DNA of 35,217 nucleotides from an uncultured Chitinophagaceae bacterium. GTDB lineage: Bacteria; Bacteroidota; Bacteroidia; Chitinophagales; Chitinophagaceae. The DNA lies in the NCBI GenBank assembly GCA_903883945.1, contig CAISCV010000204.1, positions 1 through 35,217 on the forward strand. The letters are read 5' to 3'. The first letter of the stretch is position 1, and every line of letters begins with the position of its first letter. Below are positions 15,588-23,912 of the stretch, piece by piece. The notes below the pieces were generated by a model, which did no database searches, was not told the DNA's origin, and saw only the letters and a program-made list of their open reading frames with translations. Both the position numbers and the translations under genes were made by a program.

Positions 15588-17843
15588 CTATTTTTTTTTA
15601 TTTGGGGGTTGAGGATTTAGGGCATTTGGATATAAATAACTATCGTGCGCTGGGGATTGGATAATGTTTGCCTTAACGAAGTCTTTTATGTAGCGTTGGG
15701 CTGTTTTGTCGGGAATTTCTAATTTTAAAGCAATTGCTACATAGGCTTGGCGATTGAAAGACTTAGGGAGATTGGCTAAGAAGATTTCTTTCCTATTTTT
15801 TGACGTGTTTTGGACTTCGGGGGTTTGGGTGATAAGATTGGAATAGATGTGGCTGGAGTGTTTGATAAGTATTTCTACCATCTTAATTGCATTATTAAAG
15901 TCTATATCATCGCAAATAAGTTTGGTTGTTATTTCGCCTGATTCCATGATGCGCAAGGCGGAGAAAATCATCATTATTCGAAAAGCAATTAAGCCTAAAC
16001 GCCTAACAGTTGCGATGTAATCATCGTCCTGCAAGCCGATGTATAAAGTCTGGGTTTTATCAAAGTGGTTGTTGAATTTGTCTTGTTGGTCTTTTGTGAG
16101 TGAAAACACAATAGGTGGAAGTGACAATAAGGTTTGGTAGAATTTAAAAAACTGAGTGCCGAGGTTTTCGAAATGTGTTTCCAATCCATTTTCTGTATTT
16201 GAGGCGAAAACATCTTTCCATTCGTGGTTCATATTCATCATGTAGAACATAAAACGGCTGAACAAACCATTTTCGGCATCAGGGATAAGTGCAGCAATTT
16301 GTTTTGGTGTGCCTGAAAGCATTACCGACAATGAAGGGCGCTTGATTTCGACATACTCTTTATCGGTTCTGCGATAGAATGAATGTGGCTCGTGCTGAAA
16401 GGCACTCCTGAAACCATCGCTATAATCGCCGTAGTCGGACTTGAATGACTTGGATAGTGTATCTGCCTCGGTCTCGAAAATAAGCCCGCTACTGTCGCTG
16501 TCATTGAGTAACTCGAAGAAACCTGTGGAACTATTGTTTGCAGGGAGAAACAACATTTTTTGAGGTGGTTTATTGGGCTTTTCTGCGCCAGTATTGGTTT
16601 TTTTATTGGCATTGTACTCTGCCATCTGGCTATCGTACTGCTGCTTTAAAACCTTTGCATGACCACGCAATTCGTCGTGAATAGGTTCGACCAATTTGCG
16701 GCAATGAATGAGGATGCCTTTACCAGCTGACGCTTTGGCCGTGATGAAAAGAAACAAATTTGCATTCATATTCTTATCGCCATACCGACCTTGTATTTTG
16801 GGAAATGCTACGCTTAATGTTACTAGAGAACCTAGTAGCAGAATATCCCGTTCCTCCTTGCCATTGGCAACTTCTACGATGCTTTTAAGAAAATCGGGGA
16901 TGGTATCGAAGATTTTATCTGGGAAAGTTTGCATTTTAGGTGCTTCGGTATCGGCTTCTGTATTACTTGTGGGATTTTTATTGAACTCTGCTTTGTGTTT
17001 AGAATAAGTACTATTTATTGCTGCCTGAATTTCGCCTTGAGGAAGGTCGTAATTCTTTTGGCATAATAACTTAGTGTCTGATTCTGACAAACCTGCCCTG
17101 TTGCAATTTGATGCCAACAGATAAATAAACTTGTTACGATTTCCTTCTGCATACTGTAATTTTTGATTGGTGAATTGAACTTGTTGGGTGAAAATAAAAG
17201 CGGTGTTTAAGTCCTCTGCCTCGGTGGTTTCTTTGATTGTAACTTGTGGAATGGTTGTTTCTACTTTTGCTGCTACTGTTAGAATTGTATTTGGTAATTG
17301 CACAATGAATTTGTTATTAGCAATGTTTTTGTACAAATCGGGATCGTAACTAACAAAACATAACCGGGTAACATCTTTGCAACTAGGGTCGGCTTTTAAG
17401 CCTGTAGCCTTCTCGTAGAACTTTGTAACCTCTGAGTAGGCTTGCTCGTGATTTTCAAGCCCTGTATTGACTTCTATAAGCACTTTTAAGCCATTGCCAC
17501 TAGGACTGATAAAGCAAACGAATGTGTAGGGAATTTTTTCAATAATGGCAAAAGCTGCTTGCAATTGTTCTGGAGTTAGCTTATCGAAATCGAGATGCAC
17601 AAAACCATTGTACATTTTGAGAAAAGGCATTTGTCTTTTTTCCTCGAATACTGCAGAAGGTGTAAAAGCCAATAGCTTTTTCTTCTTTGCATCTGCTTCA
17701 TCTTTTTTGCCATGGGCTAGAAGACTTCTAATTTCTTCTATCTCTGCTTTGTACTTATCGGAAGCAATATCCTTTGCAATGAGCATTAGGGATTTGTTTT
17801 CGACGGGTTGCGTGAAGTTCTTGAAAATCGTGGACGTTGCCAT
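15588..17843 (-). CDS. BT4734/VirE N-terminal and DUF3987 domain protein (mobile-element primase/helicase-like)
   Basis: A 751-residue protein common in Bacteroidota integrative elements. Residues about 50-185 are the BT4734/VirE-N domain (FLKMYNGFVHLDFDKL, SPSGNGLKVLIEVN), related in fold to primase-polymerase domains. From about residue 315 to 640 is the DUF3987 ATPase-like region: Walker A-like TAKASAGKGILIHCRK and a Walker B-like GLIFETEAD. The C-terminal 70 residues (KSFNRQAYVAIALKLEIPDK, TAQRYIKDFVKANII) look like a winged helix. Its likely job is DNA replication or maintenance of the excised element. It follows the excisionase-like HTH gene by 24 bp, so both are probably co-transcribed. 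Confidence 0.8.
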   Translation of the reverse strand: MATSTIFKNFTQPVENKSLMLIAKDIASDKYKAEIEEIRSLLAHGKKDEADAKKKKLLAFTPSAVFEEKRQMPFLKMYNGFVHLDFDKLTPEQLQAAFAIIEKIPYTFVCFISPSGNGLKVLIEVNTGLENHEQAYSEVTKFYEKATGLKADPSCKDVTRLCFVSYDPDLYKNIANNKFIVQLPNTILTVAAKVETTIPQVTIKETTEAEDLNTAFIFTQQVQFTNQKLQYAEGNRNKFIYLLASNCNRAGLSESDTKLLCQKNYDLPQGEIQAAINSTYSKHKAEFNKNPTSNTEADTEAPKMQTFPDKIFDTIPDFLKSIVEVANGKEERDILLLGSLVTLSVAFPKIQGRYGDKNMNANLFLFITAKASAGKGILIHCRKLVEPIHDELRGHAKVLKQQYDSQMAEYNANKKTNTGAEKPNKPPQKMLFLPANNSSTGFFELLNDSDSSGLIFETEADTLSKSFKSDYGDYSDGFRSAFQHEPHSFYRRTDKEYVEIKRPSLSVMLSGTPKQIAALIPDAENGLFSRFMFYMMNMNHEWKDVFASNTENGLETHFENLGTQFFKFYQTLLSLPPIVFSLTKDQQDKFNNHFDKTQTLYIGLQDDDYIATVRRLGLIAFRIMMIFSALRIMESGEITTKLICDDIDFNNAIKMVEILIKHSSHIYSNLITQTPEVQNTSKNRKEIFLANLPKSFNRQAYVAIALKLEIPDKTAQRYIKDFVKANIIQSPAHDSYLYPNALNPQPPNKKK

Positions 17844-17867
17844 AATTGTATTGCTTTAAAGGATGAG

Positions 17868-18173
17868 TTATTTTGAACGTTTGGTTTTGGTCAATTCATC
17901 ATCAACGATTGAAGCAATTTCTTCATTGGTTGACTGACGATTGCGCTGGAGCCAATTGTCTAACTCTTCTCTTTTGAAATACAACTTTTTGCCTTGTGGG
18001 CAGAAATGGGGGATTTGCCTTGAACTTGTTAACTTATACAAGTGCGAAGGACTTACATCAAGATGCTTGCAAGCATCATTGAAGTTAATAACTGTTTTCT
18101 TTAACAGATTCTGTTCGTCTAGCTTTATTGCAATTTCTGTAAGCTTTTCGAGAATTAAAATTTCGTTTGACAT
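17868..18173 (-). CDS. Helix-turn-helix DNA-binding protein, excisionase-like
   Basis: From ATG 18173 this gives 101 residues. An upstream ATG at 18224 would add 17 residues (MPPPSDGSLLRNQKYIT) that do not look native. The core, INFNDACKHLDVSPSHLYKL followed by RQIPHFCPQGKKLYFKREEL and DNWL, is the MerR-like HTH_17 domain of excisionases and element regulators. A basic tail (LTKTKRSK) ends the protein. In Bacteroidota elements such a gene typically sits between the integrase and the DUF3987 gene, as here. The likely role is excision or regulation of the element. Confidence 0.8.
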   Translation of the reverse strand: MSNEILILEKLTEIAIKLDEQNLLKKTVINFNDACKHLDVSPSHLYKLTSSRQIPHFCPQGKKLYFKREELDNWLQRNRQSTNEEIASIVDDELTKTKRSK

Positions 18174-18275
18174 CGTAATATATTTTTGATTACGAAGCAA
18201 ACTTCCATCACTGGGAGGGGGCAAAGGTTGAGGTATTGAGTACTCAATGATTTAACTCAAAGTACTCAATCTTTT

Positions 18276-19118
18276 TTATGTCATTTGTTTGAAAATGTTG
18301 TCTATTTCTTCTTTTGATTTGGGACTTTTGAGTTTACTAGCATAAAGATTTTGTGAGTTTAATAGTGTACCATTCTTGGAATAGAACAAAGCAGATTTCT
18401 CAATTGACCTCGGTATAAAATTGGTAAAAGTTACTTTGAACCTGTCTAGAATGTAACAAAAAATGGCAGTTTCACAGTGGAGATGAATTTGGGGACTTGT
18501 TGTTTTAATATCTTTTGAAATAAGCAATTTGAAAAATAAATCCTGCGGGGATTCTTCCTCGTTTAATAATTCTAAGTCACGACACAATAAGCTGATTACA
18601 GTTTTTAGTTTTGCCTTATCCCCAGTAAAGCCAAAGTTGTTTTTCTTTTGGATTGTAGACTTTTTGGGTTGATTAGTTTCTACTTCAATTTCTGAAAACT
18701 CAACAATCCGATTCATTGGAAGATTTAATTCTGTTAGATAAAAATCTTCAAGGGTTATAGTTGATGGTAGGTGGATTTTATTTAACTCTTGAATGTCAAA
18801 ATACAAACCGATCAATTCTAGTTTCAAATAATGCAAAACGAAATGTGTAAGAGAACTACTGCTGTTTGGCATATCCTCAAATCCTCTATCCTCAATATCC
18901 TTAACTATGCTTTTAACCAATGCTTTTATATTTCTTAGTGCTTGGTTGGTAGTGAAGATAATATCTACATTATGAGTGAATTTGGATGAATGAGCAATGA
19001 AGTAATTGTATAGCCGATGCTTTTCTTTAGAAATGAGGATTGAATAATACTTTGAGGAAAGTGTCTGTAAAGTCTGGTAACTCGGAAGTGAATAAGAGTT
19101 GCTGCAACTTAGTTTCAC
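18276..19118 (-). CDS. Unknown integrase-neighbour protein, main part (frameshifted N-terminus?)
   Basis: A 280-residue protein of unknown function, rich in Leu, Lys and Ser, without signal peptide or membrane segment. Its first 25 or so residues (SNSYSLPSYQTLQTL) look out of frame. Protein-like character begins at about KYYSILISKEKHRLYNYF. The preceding 99-residue ORF overlaps it by 92 bp in another frame and ends with protein-like sequence, so both may be halves of one gene with a frameshift near 19030-19080. The C-terminal part (GFTGDKAKLKTVI, IEKSALFYSK) resembles proteins seen beside Bacteroidota integrases; a link to RteC is possible but unproven. Confidence 0.55.
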   Translation of the reverse strand: MKLSCSNSYSLPSYQTLQTLSSKYYSILISKEKHRLYNYFIAHSSKFTHNVDIIFTTNQALRNIKALVKSIVKDIEDRGFEDMPNSSSSLTHFVLHYLKLELIGLYFDIQELNKIHLPSTITLEDFYLTELNLPMNRIVEFSEIEVETNQPKKSTIQKKNNFGFTGDKAKLKTVISLLCRDLELLNEEESPQDLFFKLLISKDIKTTSPQIHLHCETAIFCYILDRFKVTFTNFIPRSIEKSALFYSKNGTLLNSQNLYASKLKSPKSKEEIDNIFKQMT

Positions 19119-19326
19119 TATTGGGCTTTTGTTTGGAGAGCCACTTTAGAAAGTCGGGGTAATCGGAAACCAGATAACACACTTGCGCGAATAATTCCAA
19201 ATCATTAGCTGGGTCTTTAAAGTTTGCTTTCTTTAATTTCTCATTGAAGGATTTTATAATGGCTTCATTGATGGACCAGGGCATTAGTTCGTTGAACATA
19301 ATGCTGTTTAATATTTTAATTTCCAT
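19027..19326 (-). CDS. Unknown integrase-neighbour protein, N-terminal part
   Basis: A 99-residue ORF starting at ATG 19326, directly behind the integrase stop (19329). It contains FAQVCYLVSDYPDFLKWLSKQ and ends DFTDTFLKVLFNPHF. No domain is recognised. Its last 30 codons overlap the next ORF, which takes over plausible protein sequence in another frame, so this may be the N-terminal part of a single gene of about 350 residues. If so, either programmed frameshifting or a disabling one-base indel is involved. Confidence 0.5.
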   Translation of the reverse strand: MEIKILNSIMFNELMPWSINEAIIKSFNEKLKKANFKDPANDLELFAQVCYLVSDYPDFLKWLSKQKPNSETKLQQLLFTSELPDFTDTFLKVLFNPHF

Positions 19327-19328
19327 AA

Positions 19329-20552
19329 TTAACTTGTTAGGAATTTGGTGTAATCCAATTTCACATCATCATTGAAGCTGTCTAAATAGTTTTCGGTAAC
19401 TGCTACAGAACTATGCCCCAATGATTCTTTGATAAACTCCGTAGAAACACCCCTGCGCTTCATTACAGTTGAAAAAGTATGCCTAGCTGCGTAAGTACCT
19501 ATCTTTTGGTCTATGCCTAATTCTTTCCGTATCTTCTCCATTCTTAAGTTTACCCATTTTATAAAGCGTTTACAACGATTTTTTACCGTGATGGGGTTTA
19601 AACCTGTTTCGAGGATTGGGAATAAATAAGGATTTGAGGAATCTGTATTTTTCCACTTTTCCACTATTGCCAATGCTTTTGGATGCAAGCCTATTTTAAT
19701 TGGGCGTAAATCCTTCTTCTTGGTATTCTTAGTTTTTTGACGGATAAAATTCAAATAGCTGCCATCAATATTTGAAGGTTTTAATTGGACAATATCAGCG
19801 AAGTTAATGCCACTGCATAAATATGATAGAATCCAAAAATCTAGTGCCTTTTGTTCGTCTTCTTTTGTTGGAGTATGATTAAGTAATTTATTTATTTCAA
19901 TGTCTGATAAAGCCTTTTTAATATTTTGTCCGGATGGGATTTCGTATTTTTTGAATGGGTATTTTTCTTGTTGGAGTAAACCCGCAGCAATTACTTGATT
20001 TATTATAGCACGAAGCTGGCGAAGATAGATTCCAATAGTAGTATTTGAATTACCCTTATTAAGCATATAAGCCTCATATTCCTCCAATAAAGCTGGGGTT
20101 ACATCTTGTATGTGCAAGCCCTTTTTGAACTCATTTAAGGAGTTAATAGTAGTCCTGTATGAAGAAGCTGTACCAACCCTGCCTTTATCATTTAGTGTTT
20201 TTACATAGGTATCAAACCAATGCTGCAAAGCAGTATTATTATTAGTTTTTGTAACTGAATTACTGTAAAACAAATCTTCAAAAGCAATAAATGAAAAAGG
20301 AACTAAATCAGCAATAATCTTTTCTGCCTTTTGCTGTTTTGTATTTAGTATATTTTTTATTTCCTTTAAATTTGAATCTCTTAGCTTGGAACTATTTAAT
20401 TTTTCCCACTCTTGAATTGTTGCATGACAATTGGTTGAGAATCTTTTTTTATTTGGTTTGCAATAGATTACCATTTTAATTAAGCACTTATTTTCGGCAT
20501 TGGGTTTTGTCTTTTCAAGGTAAAAACTAACCGTAACATTCTGTTCTAACAT
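19329..20552 (-). CDS. Tyrosine recombinase (integrase) of the genomic island
   Basis: From ATG 20552 the protein has about 407 residues. Upstream starts (20570, 20627) only add a hydrophobic stretch over likely regulatory DNA. The N-terminal 100 residues are the arm-type DNA-binding module (VTVSFYLEKTKPN), followed by a SAM-like core-binding domain (WFDTYVKTLND, ATPALLEEYEAYML-like) and the catalytic domain. The C-terminal box reads ARHTFSTVMKRRG, LGHSSVAVTENYLDSF, giving His-x-x-Arg-like His, the second His and the Tyr nucleophile. The first catalytic Arg position reads LCSGINFADIVQLK, i.e. no Arg, a substitution also known from Bacteroides element integrases such as IntDOT. It faces the tRNA-like attachment site 150 bp away. 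Confidence 0.88.
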   Translation of the reverse strand: MLEQNVTVSFYLEKTKPNAENKCLIKMVIYCKPNKKRFSTNCHATIQEWEKLNSSKLRDSNLKEIKNILNTKQQKAEKIIADLVPFSFIAFEDLFYSNSVTKTNNNTALQHWFDTYVKTLNDKGRVGTASSYRTTINSLNEFKKGLHIQDVTPALLEEYEAYMLNKGNSNTTIGIYLRQLRAIINQVIAAGLLQQEKYPFKKYEIPSGQNIKKALSDIEINKLLNHTPTKEDEQKALDFWILSYLCSGINFADIVQLKPSNIDGSYLNFIRQKTKNTKKKDLRPIKIGLHPKALAIVEKWKNTDSSNPYLFPILETGLNPITVKNRCKRFIKWVNLRMEKIRKELGIDQKIGTYAARHTFSTVMKRRGVSTEFIKESLGHSSVAVTENYLDSFNDDVKLDYTKFLTS

Positions 20553-20701
20553 GGTAATTCTATTAAGCATTGCGACCACAAATGCGACCATAAAGATACG
20601 GAATAAAGCTAAATAAAGTAGTAACAAAAGAAAATAAAAGAAGATTATAGGTTTAAATATTCTAAAAATGATAGCAAAAGATAGTATAAGAAAGGTAGCA
20701 G

Positions 20702-20752
20702 CCCCGACTCATAATCAGGGGGTCCCTGGATCATGCCCAGGTGGGCCCACAC
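20702..20752 (+). other. Attachment site: degenerate 3' half of a CAU-anticodon tRNA
   Basis: GACTCATAATC is a tRNA anticodon arm with CAU (Met or Ile2 type). It is followed by a T-stem CCTGG/CCAGG (20724-20742) and an acceptor strand GGTGGGCCCAC. The 5' half of a tRNA is absent. The anticodon stem has a mismatch and the T-loop reads ATCATGC instead of a TTCGA-type loop, so it is not a working tRNA. Beside an integrase this is the expected attachment-site scar. The intact tRNA should lie at the other island end, outside the window. Confidence 0.6.
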
Positions 20753-20760
20753 TACTCTAA

Positions 20761-20796
20761 AAGCAGTTACGATTAATATTCGTAGCTGCTTTTTTC
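20761..20796 (+). terminator. Intrinsic terminator behind the tRNA fragment
   Basis: AAGCAGTTACGA (20761-20772) pairs with TCGTAGCTGCTT (20780-20791) over 12 bp with one G-U pair, around a 7-nt loop, and a run of T follows. It is probably the original terminator of the tRNA gene, which marks the outer, chromosomal side of the junction. Confidence 0.75.
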
Positions 20797-20799
20797 TTT

Positions 20800-21060
20800 T
20801 AAACCCATGGGTTTAAACGCATACCAATATAAGCTGGTATAAGTAGAAAGAATCAAAGAAGAGAATAAAGCACGATGTCTGTTTATGTAAAAATTAAATT
20901 TTCCCCAGGTTTGAAGGATTGTAGTAATTATTGTTCATTGTTCAGCAATTGCTGTCTTTCCAGATAAATTACACAAGTAGCTTTCAATACTATTTACTAG
21001 GCGTCAAACCCCCATTTCATATCTTACCGAAAGCATTAAATTGTGGGTAAGCTGCAACAA
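20800..21060. other. Intergenic, nothing recognised
   Basis: AT-rich sequence between the tRNA-fragment terminator and the first copy of the dispersed repeat. I see no coding sequence, promoter box or clear hairpin. Confidence 0.4.
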
Positions 21061-21224
21061 TTACCATTTATCCACCTTTTTGATTCTCCAAGTAGAAGAA
21101 CCGGGTAAACCGAAGCGAAGAAGTAAGCGGAGGGTTTGATATTTATAAAAATAACGATGCACCCAAATGCGGTAAACCCATCCGCTTTTCTCTTCGTTGG
21201 GAAGAGGTAGGAGATGGGTGTTTG
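21061..21224. repeat. Dispersed ~165-bp intergenic repeat, copy 1
   Basis: Shares long stretches with the copy at 23146-23312, for example CTCCAAGTAG, GAACCGGGTAAACCG, ATAAAAATAACGA and CTCTTCGTTG, in the same order and orientation. The outer ends are loosely complementary (TATCCACCTTTTTGATTC at left, GAGGTAGGAGATGGGTG at right), so a transcript could fold into a long stem. No protein is encoded. It resembles a MITE or similar small dispersed repeat. Confidence 0.6.
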
Positions 21225-21363
21225 ATGGATATTTTCTCCTTTTTTATTAGATGCGATAACCTTTTTAACAACACTAATAATAATAAAGTCAATATCCCCT
21301 TTTTATAGAAATAGCTATCCAACAACCACCCACTTGATAATAGATTGTAAACGTATTTCTTTC

Positions 21364-22866
21364 TTACAAAACTGCTAATGCTGTAAGCATATTTACCCTT
21401 TCGGTTGTAAGCGATCCATTTCTAGTGGCTTTTTTTTGCGCGGTTAACCAACGGTATAAGGGGAATTTTTTCCCAGCAACTATTTTAGGTATAACATTAT
21501 TACCTGTTGTTTTGATATAACTTTCAAGACGATTAAAATAGTTTTTCCACCTTAATGCTGACGCATTATTATCAGACCATCTAATCCCAATACCATCCAA
21601 CAAATCTACTTTATCTTGTTTTAAGGGTGTAAAAGGGTGGTGCGACTTACTGTGTCTCTTTCGTTGAGTTTGACACCAGTTATGTAATTTATACTCTCTT
21701 CCTTCAGTTGCGTATGCCCTAGGCCAAAAATTATTTTCAACAACAAAACTTGCTACGTCCTCAAATTGGGTATGCCATCTCTGCTCATCGGTATATTTTC
21801 TTCCATATTTCTTATCAATAGCCAATATAAGATTCTTTTTTGAAGTAACTAATTTATTTGCTTTGATTCTCATTCTCTGAAAATGCAGCCATACAGCAAG
21901 CGAATTGTTTTTTCTGGACGTTGGGATTGCTTTGTTTCTTTTCACAAAATCCTTCAACCATCTATATTTTACTTCCCAATCTGTTTCCATGAAATATGTT
22001 TTAAAACAAATTGTATTCAATAGTTTTTGTCTTTCCTCACTCAAAGATTCAAAATTATCATATTGCCACTTGCACCATTTGTAATACTTGTCGGATTTAT
22101 ATACTCGTTGAAGCTTTAGCAGATAATTTTCTTTTATGTGTTCAAACCTTGCCATCCAATCTTCTTCCGTATCATTCGCACTAAAAGCAGGAATATAGCA
22201 AAGCGTATTCCATTTGGCAGTATGTTTGTCACTCATGCAGCCATTCGCTTTGTCTTCTAGTTGCTTACTGAACCATCTATACCGGGTCATGTTTTTATAG
22301 TGATAAGTAGAAGGTTTTGGCCATTTATCATTTGGGCTATTGACGAAATGTACCAATTCCTCAAAATTATTGTTCCATCGTTGTTCTAGTTCATCTTCAC
22401 TAAGTCCTTTATTTTGTTCTATTGGATAAATGCTTGTAGCCAAAAAAGTACATTCATCCAAAGATTCCCATTGTTCGCATTCAGAAGGTAATAGTTCTCC
22501 TTGGTCATAATAGGCCAACTGCGCAAGAATCCATACCAGTTTTTTTTCATACTTAGCGTTGCCCTTGGGATAGATTCCTTTATATAATAATCTTTTTAGT
22601 GAACTATAATGATCCTGCCAGTTAGTAAGTCGTAAGTTCCAGCTAAAACCAATTCGGTCGAGCCTTTCTATATTGTCTGCATGTAGCTTGCCATTTCTGC
22701 GTACATTCCTTATCATGGACATCCATTGGTAGAGTTTCGGTTGCTCATACTGGTTTGGAAATGGCTTATTATTAATCTTTAAAATAGTTAGTTCTGCTAT
22801 ATTATTTTCAAAACCAATTTGAAATTTGCTTTCTTTGGGCAGTTTTAGAGGGCGATATTTATTCAT
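21364..22866 (-). CDS. Helicase-associated (HA) domain repeat protein
   Basis: A 500-residue protein made almost wholly of about seven helicase-associated repeats of some 65-70 residues. Each has the pattern W...(F/Y)..L...(F/V), then a LYxWxxxQR-like helix and L..ER...L..IGxxW. Clear units are LYQWMSMIRNVRRNGKL, AVWLHFQRMRIKANKL, LHNWCQTQRKRHSKSH and LYRWLTAQKKATRNGSL. HA domains usually follow SF2 helicase cores and probably bind nucleic acid; here there is no helicase part. The stand-alone array may be a DNA- or RNA-binding protein. It is flanked by two copies of the ~165-bp repeat in direct orientation. Start ATG 22866 looks natural. Confidence 0.75.
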   Translation of the reverse strand: MNKYRPLKLPKESKFQIGFENNIAELTILKINNKPFPNQYEQPKLYQWMSMIRNVRRNGKLHADNIERLDRIGFSWNLRLTNWQDHYSSLKRLLYKGIYPKGNAKYEKKLVWILAQLAYYDQGELLPSECEQWESLDECTFLATSIYPIEQNKGLSEDELEQRWNNNFEELVHFVNSPNDKWPKPSTYHYKNMTRYRWFSKQLEDKANGCMSDKHTAKWNTLCYIPAFSANDTEEDWMARFEHIKENYLLKLQRVYKSDKYYKWCKWQYDNFESLSEERQKLLNTICFKTYFMETDWEVKYRWLKDFVKRNKAIPTSRKNNSLAVWLHFQRMRIKANKLVTSKKNLILAIDKKYGRKYTDEQRWHTQFEDVASFVVENNFWPRAYATEGREYKLHNWCQTQRKRHSKSHHPFTPLKQDKVDLLDGIGIRWSDNNASALRWKNYFNRLESYIKTTGNNVIPKIVAGKKFPLYRWLTAQKKATRNGSLTTERVNMLTALAVL

Positions 22867-23145
22867 AATGTAGCAAGCATAGTTTTGTGCTACACCTTTA
22901 CCTACAAATATACCCTTTAATAAAACGGGAACGCAAAAGAAAAATAATGGGTAGATGTTATGAATACAAATAAATAGTAGCTGATAGTAGAAACTAATCC
23001 CAGTATTAAATACCCAATACCTTCTTTTTAAATTAAGGCTTCAAGCAGGCGGTATTGGTATGAGCGTGTAGAGTCGGATTATAATCCGTCATTTTTGTGT
23101 GGTAATACGCATTGTAATTTGTCTTTAGGGTTGCAATTTATATTA
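22867..23145. other. Intergenic, nothing recognised
   Basis: AT-rich spacer upstream of the HA-repeat gene. I could not fix a promoter here. A short palindrome GGATTATAATCC lies at about 23084-23095. No coding sequence is evident. Confidence 0.35.
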
Positions 23146-23312
23146 GTTACCCACCTCCAACCTTCTCCAAGTAGCAGAACCGGGTAAACCGTAGCAAAGA
23201 AATAAATGCAAGTTTTGCTATCAATAAAAATAACGACGCACACCATAGCGGCAAACCCATTTGCTATTCTCTTCGTTGAGGAAGGGTAAGAGGTGGGTGT
23301 TTAATTTCATCC
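23146..23312. repeat. Dispersed ~165-bp intergenic repeat, copy 2
   Basis: Second, better-preserved copy. Its ends are an exact 9-bp inverted repeat: ACCCACCTC (23149-23157) and GAGGTGGGT (23290-23298). The interior shares GAACCGGGTAAACCG, ATAAAAATAACGA and CTCTTCGTTG with copy 1 about 2.1 kb upstream. Confidence 0.65.
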
Positions 23313-23622
23313 TTCACCTCCTCTCCCATCACTCCCTTCCCAAACTATTTTTTTGTTTTACCAAAGAATTATTTTTTTATTCCATTAATAAACTTCAATA
23401 GTGGTACTTTTGTGTCTTGCAAAACGATAAAGCTTTTAGTTAAGCCCGTTACCCAATATAAACCTCAACAAAGTAGTACGCATACCGGTTGCTTAAACAA
23501 ACAGAACAACCGCTGTCACCCGCACAATCACCGCTGCTTTAGTAACATCCCTAAAGCTAACGACCTTTACCCATCTATGCAAATGGTGGTAAAGCATCTA
23601 ATAATCTCGGTAGTTTTTATTA

Positions 23623-23853
23623 AAATCTCTAGAAACCCAGCGCAAATCTTTGGGAATGCGACGAAAATCTCTAGGAACCTGGAGCAAATCTCCAGAAACC
23701 TAGCTTAAATCTCTGGAAACGCGACATAAATCTCTAGGAATGCGGAATAAAACTCCGGGAACGCAATACAAATCTCTGGGAACCTAGCTTAAAACATTGG
23801 AGACTTCACACAGGTCTCCAGAAACCTAGCTTAAATCGTTAGAGATATAGCCT
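23623..23853. repeat. Minisatellite: 11 tandem copies of a 21-bp unit
   Basis: Eleven contiguous 21-bp units run without a gap. The common form is AAATCTCTAGGAACCTAGCTT, with units such as AAATCTCCAGAAACCTAGCTT (23686), AAATCTCTGGAAACGCGACAT (23707) and AAATCTCTGGGAACCTAGCTT (23770). The last three are more diverged. The array ends about 60 bp before the ATG of the next gene, so it lies in its leader or promoter zone. In one frame the first four units encode KISRN-type heptads before a stop, but the ORF has no other merit. Confidence 0.85.
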
Positions 23854-23912
23854 AAAAAAAAGAAATCAAGTGATTTGGAAAAAACATTTTTAATTAATTT
23901 AAATTATATTTC

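Noticed and set aside
20702-20752. Functional tRNA gene
   Set aside because: The 5' half is missing, the anticodon stem has a mismatch and the T-loop is abnormal.
23412-23708. 98-residue plus-strand ORF
   Set aside because: Its C-terminal part is only the minisatellite read in one frame and the rest shows no protein-like pattern.
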